From: Streptomyces sp. NBC_00442
GTDB taxonomy: Bacteria; Actinomycetota; Actinomycetes; Streptomycetales; Streptomycetaceae
Length of the DNA: 64,000 nucleotides
Direction of reading: 5' to 3'
NCBI RefSeq assembly: GCF_036014195.1
Contig: NZ_CP107918.1
Coordinates: forward strand, 4,898,001 to 4,962,000
The notes under the pieces were generated by a model, which saw nothing but the letters and a program-made list of their open reading frames with translations, did no database searches and was not told the origin of the DNA. A program made the translations under genes and the position numbers. This document shows positions 43,425 through 51,449 of the stretch, piece after piece; the first letter of the stretch is position 1; each line of letters begins with the position of its first letter.

Positions 43425-43946
43425 ATGGCCGGTCACGAATTCTCCGAACCCGCGGACCGCAAGCAGGTAGCCGACCCCACGGCGGACCTCCAAGCGGCGA
43501 CAGAACCACGTCATTCCTGCGATCCCGCCTTCCGTCACGGCGTCGTCGTCGGCTTCGACGGCTCGACGTCCAGTGAGCGGGCCCTCGCCTACGCCATCGG
43601 CATGGCCAAGCGCTCCGGCTCCGGACTGATCATCGTCCACGTGGCCAACCGGCTGCCCACCACGGTGTGGGCGGGCTGCGAGCCGCCGGTCTTCGTGGAC
43701 GTGCCGGACCACCGCACCGAGGTCCTCGGCCTCGAACTCGCCTGCGCCGACTACCTCGCCGAGGTCCCCTGGATCCTGGTCGAGCGCGGCGGCGACATCT
43801 GCCACGAACTGGAAGAAGTCGGGCGGGAGTACGCGGCGGACGCGATCGTCGTCGGCTCCACGCACGGCCTCGTCGGGCGGATCTTCGGCTCGGTCGCGGG
43901 CCGCCTCGCGCGCCGGGCGCAGCGCCCCGTCGTCGTCATCCCGTAA
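43425..43946 (+). CDS. Universal stress protein (UspA) family
   Basis: Soluble single-domain UspA-fold protein of 173 residues. A 35-residue hydrophilic leader precedes the domain, which opens GVVVGFDGSTSSERALAYAI and contains SGLIIVHVANRLP and the nucleotide-binding loop VVGSTHGLVGRIFGSVAGRL near the C-terminus, ending PVVVIP. The glycine pattern is compatible with ATP binding. The ATG at 43425 was chosen because upstream codons lose codon bias. It ends within an array of five 20-bp repeats. Confidence 0.85.
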   Translation: MAGHEFSEPADRKQVADPTADLQAATEPRHSCDPAFRHGVVVGFDGSTSSERALAYAIGMAKRSGSGLIIVHVANRLPTTVWAGCEPPVFVDVPDHRTEVLGLELACADYLAEVPWILVERGGDICHELEEVGREYAADAIVVGSTHGLVGRIFGSVAGRLARRAQRPVVVIP

Positions 43947-44040
43947 TCACGCGGTGCATCCCGTCATCGCGCGGTGCACCCCGTAGTCACACGATGCATC
44001 CCGTCATCGCGTGGCGCATCCCCTCATCACGCGCTGCCCC
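43941..44040 (+). repeat. Five 20-bp tandem repeats overlapping the USP stop codon
   Basis: Five contiguous 20-base units related to CCGTCATCGCGCGGTGCATC start at 43941, 43961, 43981, 44001 and 44021, with one to five differences. The TAA stop is in the first unit. The remaining 160 bases before the next gene show only a promoter-like region with no recognised operator. Confidence 0.92.
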
Positions 44041-44202
44041 GGTCGAGACCCGGGACGGGTTCGGCCGGCGTTTTACTGACGTGACGTCAACTCCCTTGCG
44101 CCGTGGCCGAATCTACCCGCGCGTAGGGGTGGATTGTGTACTTGTGAAGGGTAGATAAGGGTCGCTGGGAAGCAGCACAAGCGCACCTGAAGGGAGCCCG
44201 CC

Positions 44203-44772
44203 GTGGACAATGAAGTTCCCGCGGGAAGCATCACCTCCACCCTCGGCCACCTCGCACTCGGTCTCACCCTGCTGGCCTTCGGCATAGGCAACACGCGCGT
44301 CGTCCACGGCGTGACGGTGGCCGACTCGGTCTCCGTCGCCACCTACGTCGGCGGCATCGGCCTGTTCGTCCTCGGCGTCCTGGCCTTCCGCGACCAGGAC
44401 GCCTTCACCGGCACCGCCTTCGCCGGCCTCGGTGCCTTCTGGTTCACCTGGGCGGCGGGGGGCGACACCAAGGTCTCGGCCAACGCGGCCGGCCTCTTCC
44501 TCGTCCTGTTCGCCCTGCTCGCGCTGAGCCTCGCCGCGGGCTCGGTGGGCGCCGGGATCTTCCGGCAGGGCACGTACGGACTGCTCTTCCTGGCCCTGGT
44601 GCTGCTGGCGATCGGCCAGTTCGCCGGGAGCGCCTCGCTCGGCAAGGTGGCCGGCTGGGTCGCCGCGGTCGCGGGCGCCGTGGCCTGGTACGGGGCCACG
44701 GCCGCGCTCGCCAAGTGGCCGACCGCCATGCCGCGACGCGCCGCCGGCCGGGGAGTGACGGCCACCGGCTGA
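44203..44772 (+). CDS. GPR1/FUN34/YaaH (SatP-like) membrane protein
   Basis: Integral membrane protein of 189 residues with six hydrophobic helices, size and spacing typical of the acetate/succinate transporter (SatP) family. Helices include TSTLGHLALGLTLLAFGIGN, VATYVGGIGLFVLGVLAF, TAFAGLGAFWFTWAAGGD and YGLLFLALVLLAIGQFAG. The GTG start follows GAAGGGAG. The family NPAPLGL motif is not obvious, so transport of acetate or succinate is tentative. It is convergent with glmS across a hairpin terminator. Confidence 0.8.
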   Translation: MDNEVPAGSITSTLGHLALGLTLLAFGIGNTRVVHGVTVADSVSVATYVGGIGLFVLGVLAFRDQDAFTGTAFAGLGAFWFTWAAGGDTKVSANAAGLFLVLFALLALSLAAGSVGAGIFRQGTYGLLFLALVLLAIGQFAGSASLGKVAGWVAAVAGAVAWYGATAALAKWPTAMPRRAAGRGVTATG

Positions 44773-44816
44773 ACGGCGGCCGCGTGCCGGTGCGTGGGCA
44801 GCACGGGCACGCACGA

Positions 44817-44850
44817 GGGCGACCCCCGCCGAGAGGCAGGGGTCGCCCTT
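44817..44850. terminator. Hairpin between convergent genes, with T-run
   Basis: GGGCGACCCC pairs with GGGGTCGCCC and is followed by TTTT on the plus strand, between the YaaH-family gene and the end of glmS. Confidence 0.8.
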
Positions 44851-44878
44851 TTCCGTGCGCGGTGCCGGTCCGTACGGA

Positions 44879-46696
44879 CTATTCGACGGTGACCGACTTC
44901 GCCAGGTTGCGCGGCTTGTCGATGTCGCGGCCCATCGCCAACGCCGTGTGGTAGGCGAAGAGTTGGAGCGGGATGCCCATGAGGATCGGGTCCAGCTCGT
45001 TCTCGTTCTTCGGCACGACGATGGTGTGGTCGGCCTTCTCCTGGTTCTGGTGCGCGACCGCGAGGATGCGGCCGCTGCGGGCCTTGATCTCCTCAAGGGC
45101 GGCGCGGTTCTTCTCCAGGAGGTCGTCGTCCGGGACGATCGCGACCGTGGGCAGTGCCGGCTCGATCAGCGCGAGCGGGCCGTGCTTCAGCTCGGATGCG
45201 GGGTAGGCCTCGGCGTGGATGTAGGAGATCTCCTTGAGCTTCAGGGAGGCCTCCAGGGCGACCGGGTAGCCCCGCACACGCCCGATGAACATCATCGACT
45301 GGGCGCCCGCGTACTCCTGGGCCAGCTTCTCGATCTCCGGCTCCATGGCCAGGATCTCCTCGATCTGGCCGGGCAGCTTGCGCAGGCCCTCGATGATCCG
45401 CTTGCCGTCGGCGACCGACAGGTCGCGGATGCGGCCGAGGTGCAGGGCGAGCAGCGCGAACGCGACGACCGTGTTGGTGAAGCACTTGGTGGAGACCACG
45501 CAGACCTCGGGCCCCGCGTGCACGTAGGTGCCGCCGTCCGCCTCGCGGGCGATGGCCGAGCCGACCACGTTCACGACGCCGAGGACGCGGGCGCCCTTGC
45601 GCTTGAGCTCCTGCACCGCCGCGAGCACGTCGTACGTCTCACCGGACTGCGAGACCGCGATGTACAGGGTGTCGGGGTCCACGACCGGGTTGCGGTAGCG
45701 GAACTCGGAGGCCGGCTCGGCGTCCGCGGGGATGCGGGCCAGCTCCTCGATGAGGCCGGCGCCGATCATGCCCGCGTGGTACGAGGTGCCACAGCCGAGG
45801 ATCTTGATGCGGCGCACGCCGCGGGCCTCGCGGGCGTCCAGGTTCAGGCCACCGAGGTGAACGGTCGAGAACCGGTCGTCGATGCGGCCGCGCAGGACGC
45901 GGTCGACGGCCTCGGCCTGCTCGCTCATCTCCTTGTGCATGTACGTGTCGTGGCCGCCCATGTCGAAGGAGGCGGCCTCCCACTCGACGGTTTCGGGGGT
46001 GGCGTTGGTGAGCGTGCCCGACGTCGTGTACGTCCGGAAGTCGTCGGCCTTCAGGGTCGCCATCTCGCCGTCGTTGAGGGTGACGACCTGGCGGGTGTGG
46101 GCGATCAGGGCGGCCACGTCGGAGGCGACGAGCATCTCCTTCTCGCCAATGCCGAGGATGACGGGCGAGCCGTTGCGGGCGACCACGATGCGGTCGGCGA
46201 AGTCGGCGTGCATCACGGCGATGCCGTAGGTGCCCTCGATGACCTTGAGCGCCTCGCGGACCTTCTCCTCCAGGGAGTCGGCGGGCGAGCGGGCGATCAG
46301 GTGGGTGATGACCTCGGTGTCGGTCTCGGAGGCGAAGACGACGCCCTCGGTCTCCAGCTTGGCGCGCAGGTCGGCGGCGTTGTCCACGATGCCGTTGTGG
46401 ACGACGGCGACCTTGTTCTCGGGGTCGAGGTGCGGGTGCGAGTTCACGTCGGAGGGGGCGCCGTGGGTGGCCCAGCGGGTGTGGGCGATGCCCGTGGTGC
46501 CGGCGAAGCGCTTGGGGACGCGGGCCTCCAGGTCGCGGACGCGGCCCTTGGCCTTGACCATCTTCAGGGCCCCGGACTTGGGGGTGTTGACGACCATGCC
46601 GGCGGAGTCGTACCCCCGGTACTCCAGCCGCGCCAGGCCTTCCAGCAGCAGCGGAGCCACATCACGCTTACCGATATAACCGACGATTCCGCACAT
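44879..46696 (-). CDS. glmS: Glucosamine-6-phosphate synthase (isomerising)
   Basis: Cytoplasmic enzyme of 605 residues that makes glucosamine-6-phosphate from fructose-6-phosphate and glutamine, the first step to UDP-GlcNAc. The N-terminal class-II glutaminase domain starts MCGIVGYIGKRDVAPLLLEG with nucleophile Cys2. Two SIS isomerase domains follow (KILGCGTSYHAGMIGAGLIE and the second around MMFIGRVRGYPVALEASLKL), and the C-tail ends DKPRNLAKSVTVE. It is the family's normal length. The start is fixed by Cys2. A small conserved gene lies 61 bases upstream in the same direction, and a DasR-like palindrome lies further upstream. In S. coelicolor the paralogue at this locus is called glmS2 as I recall. 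Confidence 0.97.
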   Translation of the reverse strand: MCGIVGYIGKRDVAPLLLEGLARLEYRGYDSAGMVVNTPKSGALKMVKAKGRVRDLEARVPKRFAGTTGIAHTRWATHGAPSDVNSHPHLDPENKVAVVHNGIVDNAADLRAKLETEGVVFASETDTEVITHLIARSPADSLEEKVREALKVIEGTYGIAVMHADFADRIVVARNGSPVILGIGEKEMLVASDVAALIAHTRQVVTLNDGEMATLKADDFRTYTTSGTLTNATPETVEWEAASFDMGGHDTYMHKEMSEQAEAVDRVLRGRIDDRFSTVHLGGLNLDAREARGVRRIKILGCGTSYHAGMIGAGLIEELARIPADAEPASEFRYRNPVVDPDTLYIAVSQSGETYDVLAAVQELKRKGARVLGVVNVVGSAIAREADGGTYVHAGPEVCVVSTKCFTNTVVAFALLALHLGRIRDLSVADGKRIIEGLRKLPGQIEEILAMEPEIEKLAQEYAGAQSMMFIGRVRGYPVALEASLKLKEISYIHAEAYPASELKHGPLALIEPALPTVAIVPDDDLLEKNRAALEEIKARSGRILAVAHQNQEKADHTIVVPKNENELDPILMGIPLQLFAYHTALAMGRDIDKPRNLAKSVTVE

Positions 46697-46757
46697 AAGG
46701 TCTCTGCCCCTCCATCGACGTACAACGTTCGTGTGTGCCGCTCGGCCGCGGGCCGCC

Positions 46758-47039
46758 TCAGCCGTAGACGATGCGGCGCAGCTGCCGGAGCGAGAGCTCC
46801 GGTGGCGCCACGGCCCGGTGCGGCAGCTCGGCCGCGATCCGTTCGAAGATCTCCGCGTTGACCGCGCCGCCGGACTGCAGTTCACGGTGGCGGCGGCGGA
46901 CGAATTCCTCGCACGTCTCGTCGAAATACGCCAGCACATCGAGCACCACCCGGGCCGCTTCACCGCGCGGGAGCGCGGTGCTGCGCACCAGATGATCTAC
47001 GAGGTCGTCGTGAGACGACGGGCTGCGGCGTTCGAGCAC
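46758..47039 (-). CDS. Small conserved protein upstream of glmS
   Basis: Predicted soluble helical protein of 93 residues from a GTG (VLERRSPSSHDDLVDHLVRS). The sequence is rich in charged helix (GEAARVVLDVLAYFDETCEE, FVRRRHRELQSGGAVNAEIF) and ends in a conserved-looking tail (APPELSLRQLRRIVYG). It has no membrane segment and a single Cys. It is probably co-transcribed with glmS, 61 bases downstream. I do not recognise the family; a regulatory role in amino-sugar supply is only suggested by position. Confidence 0.7.
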   Translation of the reverse strand: MLERRSPSSHDDLVDHLVRSTALPRGEAARVVLDVLAYFDETCEEFVRRRHRELQSGGAVNAEIFERIAAELPHRAVAPPELSLRQLRRIVYG

Positions 47040-47074
47040 CCGTCGATATTGCGGGCTATCGGGTCCTTACGCAA

Positions 47075-47102
47075 GAATCCTGCCCGATTCCGGGCAGGAT
47101 TC
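47075..47102. terminator. Perfect 12-bp stem-loop
   Basis: GAATCCTGCCCG and CGGGCAGGATTC flank the loop ATTC. It is downstream of the DUF4429 gene on the minus strand and upstream of the small glmS-linked gene, so it likely ends the former transcript; a leader role for the latter cannot be excluded. Confidence 0.7.
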
Positions 47103-47117
47103 GCATGATCACGCTCA

Positions 47118-47129
47118 TGGTCTGGACCA
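47118..47129. promoter_or_regulatory. DasR-type palindrome upstream of the glmS operon
   Basis: TGGTCTGGACCA matches the dre core TGGTCTAGACCA at 11 of 12 bases. It lies about 80 bases upstream of the small gene that precedes glmS. Confidence 0.5.
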
Positions 47130-47149
47130 GGGTGGCCCCGGTGGCCGTC

Positions 47150-48034
47150 TCACAGCCGCTTCAGGACCGCCCGCTTGGCCATCGCGAACTCCTCCTCCGT
47201 CAGGACCCCGCTCTGCCGCAGCTCGCCGAGCTCACGCAGACGGCGCAGCAGCACGTCGTGGTCCTCGGCGGGCGGGGCCGCCGGCCCTTCGAGCGCCCCG
47301 ACCGGCGCGGCGGACTCCAACTGCCGCCGCGGCGCGTGCGGATGCGGCATCCGCGCCACCACGGCCGAGGCGAGCAGCGCCATCAGCGGATCCTTCTTGA
47401 AGCCGTTCAGCTCCACCGCGAGCGGGTCGCTGCCGGGGGCGAGCCGTGGGGCGTTCGGCGTGGTCACGAAGCGCAGGTACCCGTCCACCAGTCCCCGTGC
47501 GGGCTGCCAGTGCACCGCCTTCACATCCTCCAGGTCGAGGCTGACCGGGCCGGCCGCGGTCTTCTTGTCGTCGGTGTGCCAGGTCCACTCCAGGCGTATC
47601 GTGCGCCCGTCGAAGCTGACCGTGCCGTCGCCCGCGCCCACCGTCATCGGCAGCGCGGGCCCCGGCAGGAGATAGCCGTCGACCGGGCCGTCCGGCACCC
47701 CGTCGAGCAGCAGCGCGGTGCGCACCTCGTCCACCAGGTACTCCGCCACCGCCGCCGTCCGCGTCTCCACCGCCAGGACGTACGGGTCCGAGCCGTCCGG
47801 CAGCTTGCCCGCGGTGACCTGGGTCAGCGGGCACGCGCCGTCCCGCAGCCGCAGCCTGAGCCGCCCGCTCCTGCGCCCCGGCTCGTACGCGATGCCCGCG
47901 AGCGCCCCCAACGGCACGGCTGTTTCGCCGAGCGTCCGGCGCAGCAGACCGACCGACTTGTCGCTGCCCGGCACGATGCGCAGCGTGTCGCCGTCGAACG
48001 CCCAGGTGCCGTCCTTCTGGATGATTTCCGCCAT
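47150..48034 (-). CDS. DUF4429 protein with C-terminal SHOCT motif
   Basis: Soluble protein of 294 residues with two DUF4429 beta-domains (about 1-110 starting MAEIIQKDGTWAFDGDTLRI, and about 125-230 with GDGTVSFDGRTIRLEWTWHT). A SHOCT short helical module closes the protein (LRELGELRQSGVLTEEEFAM then AKRAVLKRL). SHOCT is usually an oligomerisation or membrane-association element. The fold of DUF4429 resembles PH-like domains, so binding to lipid or protein is plausible, but no function is established. The ATG at 48034 is the family start. It is divergent from the GH20 gene. Confidence 0.85.
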   Translation of the reverse strand: MAEIIQKDGTWAFDGDTLRIVPGSDKSVGLLRRTLGETAVPLGALAGIAYEPGRRSGRLRLRLRDGACPLTQVTAGKLPDGSDPYVLAVETRTAAVAEYLVDEVRTALLLDGVPDGPVDGYLLPGPALPMTVGAGDGTVSFDGRTIRLEWTWHTDDKKTAAGPVSLDLEDVKAVHWQPARGLVDGYLRFVTTPNAPRLAPGSDPLAVELNGFKKDPLMALLASAVVARMPHPHAPRRQLESAAPVGALEGPAAPPAEDHDVLLRRLRELGELRQSGVLTEEEFAMAKRAVLKRL

Positions 48035-48215
48035 GGCAGGATTCTTCCACCGCACGATGAGGCGATGATCGCCTTACGGACGTCCTGCCGTGCGAGCCTG
48101 CCCCTGCCCTCCGGCCGGTCCGCACCTTGACCCCGGACGGGGTAGCCGGGTCCCATGGAACGTGTTCGGTTGCTCGGCCCCCACAGTTGCGTGCGCCCTT
48201 GGAAGGGAACCGCTT

Positions 48216-49808
48216 GTGAGACAGAGACAGCGCAGGACATTCGCCCGGCTCTTCGGCTCCCTGGTCCTGGTGGCGGCCGCCGGGCTCACGAGCGTCGGAA
48301 CGTCGGCGGGCCCCGCCGCGGCGGCCGGACCCCGCCCGCTCGGCCAGATCGTGCCCGCCCCCGCCGACGTCTCGGCGGGCGGCACCCCGTACACCATCGG
48401 CTCCGCCACCCGGATCAGGGTCACCCCGGGCTCGCCCGAAGTGCAGCGCATCGGCGCCTACCTGGCGGGCGTCCTGCGCCCCTCCACCGGGTACGCCCTG
48501 CCGGTCACCGGCGCCGCGGGCGGGGACGGGATCCGTCTGCTGCTCGGCGCCGACGACGAGGGCCTCGGTGACGAGGGCTACCGGCTCACCTCGGCCAAGG
48601 GCTCCGTCACCGTCGCCGCGAACACCCCGGCCGGGCTCTTCCACGGCGTGCAGACCCTGCGCCAGTTGCTGCCCGCGGACATCGAGAAGAAGACGAAGCA
48701 GACCGGCCCCTGGAAGATCGCGGGCGGCACCATCACCGACGCGCCGCGCTACGCCTACCGGGGCGCGATGATCGACGTATCGCGGCACTTCTTCACCGTC
48801 GCCCAGGTCGAGCGCTACATCGACCAGCTCGCCCTCTACAAGATCAACGAGCTGCATCTGCACCTCAGCGACGACCAGGGCTGGCGCATCGCCATCGACT
48901 CCTGGCCCCGGCTGGCGACCTACGGCGGCCAGACCCAGGTCGGCGGCGGCAAGGGCGGCTCGTACACGAAGGCGGACTACCGGGCGATCCTCGACCACGC
49001 CGCCTCCCGCTACATGGAGGTCGTGCCCGAGATCGACACCCCGGGCCACATCAACGCGGCGCTCGCCTCCTACGCCGAGCTCAACTGCGACGGCGTCGCG
49101 CCCCCGCTCTACACCGGCACCCACGTCGGCTTCAGCTCGCTGTGCGTGCCCAAGGAGGTGACGTACAAGTTCTTCGACGACGTGGTGCGCGAGATCGCCG
49201 CCATGACGCCGGGGCGCTACGTCCACATCGGCGGTGACGAGGCGCAGTCCACCTCGAAGGAGGACTACGACACCTTCATGACCCGGGCCCAGCCCGTTGT
49301 CCACAGGTACGGCAAGACCGTGATGGCCTGGCACCAGATCGTCGACGCCACCCCGATCCCGGGCGCCGTCGCCCAGTACTGGGGCACCACCGGCGACGAG
49401 GCGGAGGTCGCCGCTGCGGCACAGGCCGGCACCAAGCTGGTGATGTCACCCGCGAACCGCGCGTACCTCGACATGAAGTACGACGCCAAGACGCCGCTCG
49501 GCACCAACTGGGCCGGCTACGTCGAGGTCGACAAGTCCTACTCGTGGGATCCGGACACCTTCGTCCAAGGGGTACCCGCCAACGCGGTGCTCGGTGTGGA
49601 GGCGCCGATCTGGTCGGAGACGCTCAGCACCAGCGCGCAGATCGAGTACATGGCCTTCCCGCGGCTCCAGGGAATCGCCGAACTCGGCTGGTCGCCGGCC
49701 TCGACGCACGACTGGACGGCCTACAAGACCCGGCTCGCCCAGCAGGGCCCCAGAATGACGGCACTCGGCATCAACTACTACCGCTCGCCGCAGGTGCCCT
49801 GGGTGTGA
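48216..49808 (+). CDS. Secreted GH20 beta-N-acetylhexosaminidase
   Basis: Extracellular exo-enzyme of 530 residues that releases GlcNAc from chitin oligomers. The GTG at 48216 (VRQRQRRTFARLFGSLVLVA) starts a signal peptide ending near residue 34 (GPAAAAG). The GH20b domain spans about 40-165 and the catalytic barrel about 170-515. Motifs are YRGAMIDVSRHFFTVAQVER, ELHLHLSDDQGWRIAIDSWP, VPEIDTPGHINAAL and the catalytic Asp-Glu pair in YVHIGGDEAQS, with WGTTGDEA and ANAVLGVEAPIWSETL later. It follows the family's substrate-assisted mechanism. It completes the chitinase-to-GlcNAc route of the two GH18 enzymes in this window. From memory the syntenic gene in S. coelicolor is SCO2786. Confidence 0.94.
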   Translation: MRQRQRRTFARLFGSLVLVAAAGLTSVGTSAGPAAAAGPRPLGQIVPAPADVSAGGTPYTIGSATRIRVTPGSPEVQRIGAYLAGVLRPSTGYALPVTGAAGGDGIRLLLGADDEGLGDEGYRLTSAKGSVTVAANTPAGLFHGVQTLRQLLPADIEKKTKQTGPWKIAGGTITDAPRYAYRGAMIDVSRHFFTVAQVERYIDQLALYKINELHLHLSDDQGWRIAIDSWPRLATYGGQTQVGGGKGGSYTKADYRAILDHAASRYMEVVPEIDTPGHINAALASYAELNCDGVAPPLYTGTHVGFSSLCVPKEVTYKFFDDVVREIAAMTPGRYVHIGGDEAQSTSKEDYDTFMTRAQPVVHRYGKTVMAWHQIVDATPIPGAVAQYWGTTGDEAEVAAAAQAGTKLVMSPANRAYLDMKYDAKTPLGTNWAGYVEVDKSYSWDPDTFVQGVPANAVLGVEAPIWSETLSTSAQIEYMAFPRLQGIAELGWSPASTHDWTAYKTRLAQQGPRMTALGINYYRSPQVPWV

Positions 49809-49890
49809 TCCCGGCCCGTGCGGCCCGAAAGGTACTGGGGCCGGCAACAAGGGCCCCGCCCCGGACCCGAGGAGCGCGCCCCGCGGGCGT

Positions 49891-49937
49891 GGACGGCGGC
49901 CCCCGCTACGCATACGTCGTAGCGGGGGCCGCCGTCC
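49891..49937. terminator. Long perfect hairpin after the hexosaminidase
   Basis: The arms GGACGGCGGCCCCCGCTACG and CGTAGCGGGGGCCGCCGTCC are exact complements of 20 bases with a seven-base loop. It is a strong terminator candidate. The rest of 49809-50078 shows no supported gene. Confidence 0.8.
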
Positions 49938-50078
49938 AGCAACTGCCATTCGCCCCCCACTTCGACGAGGCCCAGGAACGCGTCGAGTGCTCCGGCCGCC
50001 GGTGGGCCCGGGGCCCGCAGGCCCGTCGCAAGCGCTCTTCGAGCACTGTTCTCACTCACGTATTGTTCTGACGGTCAT

Positions 50079-51242
50079 ATGAACGAGTGGATGGCCTGGG
50101 CGAAAAGGGTGAATGGGAAAGTGTCGGCAATCGTGCCTGAGGTGAAGGCGTCAGCGCCGTCCACCCCGGATGCTTTCGCGGTCAGGCCTCGTGGCCGGAT
50201 CTACGTGCTCGACGGGCTGCGACTGCTGGCGGCCCTCATGGTCGTCGTCTACCACTTCGTCGCTCGCCAGGGCGGCTGGTCGGTGGACGCGAAGACCCTG
50301 TTCCCCGGCGTGTTCACACCCGCCGCGTACGGCTGGCTCGGTGTCCAACTCTTCTTCCTGATCAGTGGCTTCGTCATCTGCATGAGCTGCTGGGGCCGGA
50401 CCCTGGGTGACTTCTTCACCTCGCGGGTCATACGGCTCTTCCCCGCTTACTGGTTCGCGGTGCTCGCCACGGCCGCGGTCCTCACGCTCACTCGTGGGAA
50501 TGGTCCCCGGCTGTCGTTGAGTACGGTCCTGACCAACTTGACGATGCTCCAGGAGCCGCTCGGTGTCGACCACGTCGACGGGGTCTACTGGACGCTCTTC
50601 GCCGAGATGCGCTTCTATCTGCTGTTCGCGGCGCTGGCCTGGTGGGGCCTCACGTACCGCCGGGTGCTCGTGTTCTGCTGGGCATGGGTAGTGGCGAGCG
50701 CGATCTTCTGGCAGTACGACGACGGTCCGGTACGGCTGCTCGTGATGCCCGACTACAGCTGGTACTTCATCGGCGGCATCGCCTTCTATCTCATCCACCG
50801 TTTCGGCCTGAACCTGCTGCTCGCGGGACTGGTGCTCGTCTCCTTCGGGGGCGCACTGCCCGCGCTGCACTCCAGCTGGAGCCATGTGCCGGGATACGTC
50901 GGCCACGCGCTGCCCTACTGGCCGACCATGATCATCCTGGCCCTGTTCTTCGCCGTGATGGCGCTCGTGGCGACCGGCGGGCTGTCCTGGATCACGTGGC
51001 GCTGGCTGCCGTATGCCGGTGCGCTCACCTACCCGCTGTACCTGCTGCACGAGGACATCGGGCGGAAGATCATCCAGGGGCTGGAGCCGCATCTCTCGCC
51101 GTACGCGGTCCTCGCCTTCACCATCGCCGTCATGCTGGTGGCTTCGTGGCTGGTGCACAGAGCCGTGGAACGGCCGTTGGCGAAGAGGATCAAACGAGGA
51201 CTGACCCAGGCGCTGTCCCAGGTGCGGGCCGAGGCGTCCTGA
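50079..51242 (+). CDS. OafA/YrhL-type membrane acyltransferase (AT3 family)
   Basis: Integral membrane acyltransferase of 387 residues with about ten helices. The AT3 hallmarks are RIYVLDGLRLLAALMVVVYH with the catalytic-type histidine, LFFLISGFVICMSCWGRTLG, FFTSRVIRLFPAYWFAVL with the conserved RxxR(L)xP(A)Y, and VDGVYWTLFAEMRFYLLFA. Such enzymes O-acylate surface polysaccharides or small molecules using cytoplasmic acyl-CoA. The ATG at 50079 is the first credible start, and its leader is locally less GC-rich than the surroundings. It occupies the place where desferrioxamine genes sit beside desE in S. coelicolor as I recall, and may be a replacement. Confidence 0.85.
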   Translation: MNEWMAWAKRVNGKVSAIVPEVKASAPSTPDAFAVRPRGRIYVLDGLRLLAALMVVVYHFVARQGGWSVDAKTLFPGVFTPAAYGWLGVQLFFLISGFVICMSCWGRTLGDFFTSRVIRLFPAYWFAVLATAAVLTLTRGNGPRLSLSTVLTNLTMLQEPLGVDHVDGVYWTLFAEMRFYLLFAALAWWGLTYRRVLVFCWAWVVASAIFWQYDDGPVRLLVMPDYSWYFIGGIAFYLIHRFGLNLLLAGLVLVSFGGALPALHSSWSHVPGYVGHALPYWPTMIILALFFAVMALVATGGLSWITWRWLPYAGALTYPLYLLHEDIGRKIIQGLEPHLSPYAVLAFTIAVMLVASWLVHRAVERPLAKRIKRGLTQALSQVRAEAS

Positions 51243-51449
51243 CGCCCCGTTCGTTCCTCCCGCCCGAGGAATTCCGCGGACCCCGTGCTGACCACCTCGT
51301 GCGGGTGTTCGCGCTCCTGGGGGAGGGCCGGAACGCGGCCGGTCCACCATCCCCGGTCATTCACGCAGTGCCTCCGCGGCAGCCCGCATTTCGGGCGCCT
51401 TTCCCGTGATCCATAGGTGCGGAGCAGTGGCGGTTTCGGCAGGCTGGTG

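Noticed and set aside
49778..50059. Minus-strand open frame beginning MSENSARRALATG after the hexosaminidase
   Set aside because: It crosses the strong hairpin and the 3' end of the GH20 gene, and no family or codon-level support was evident.
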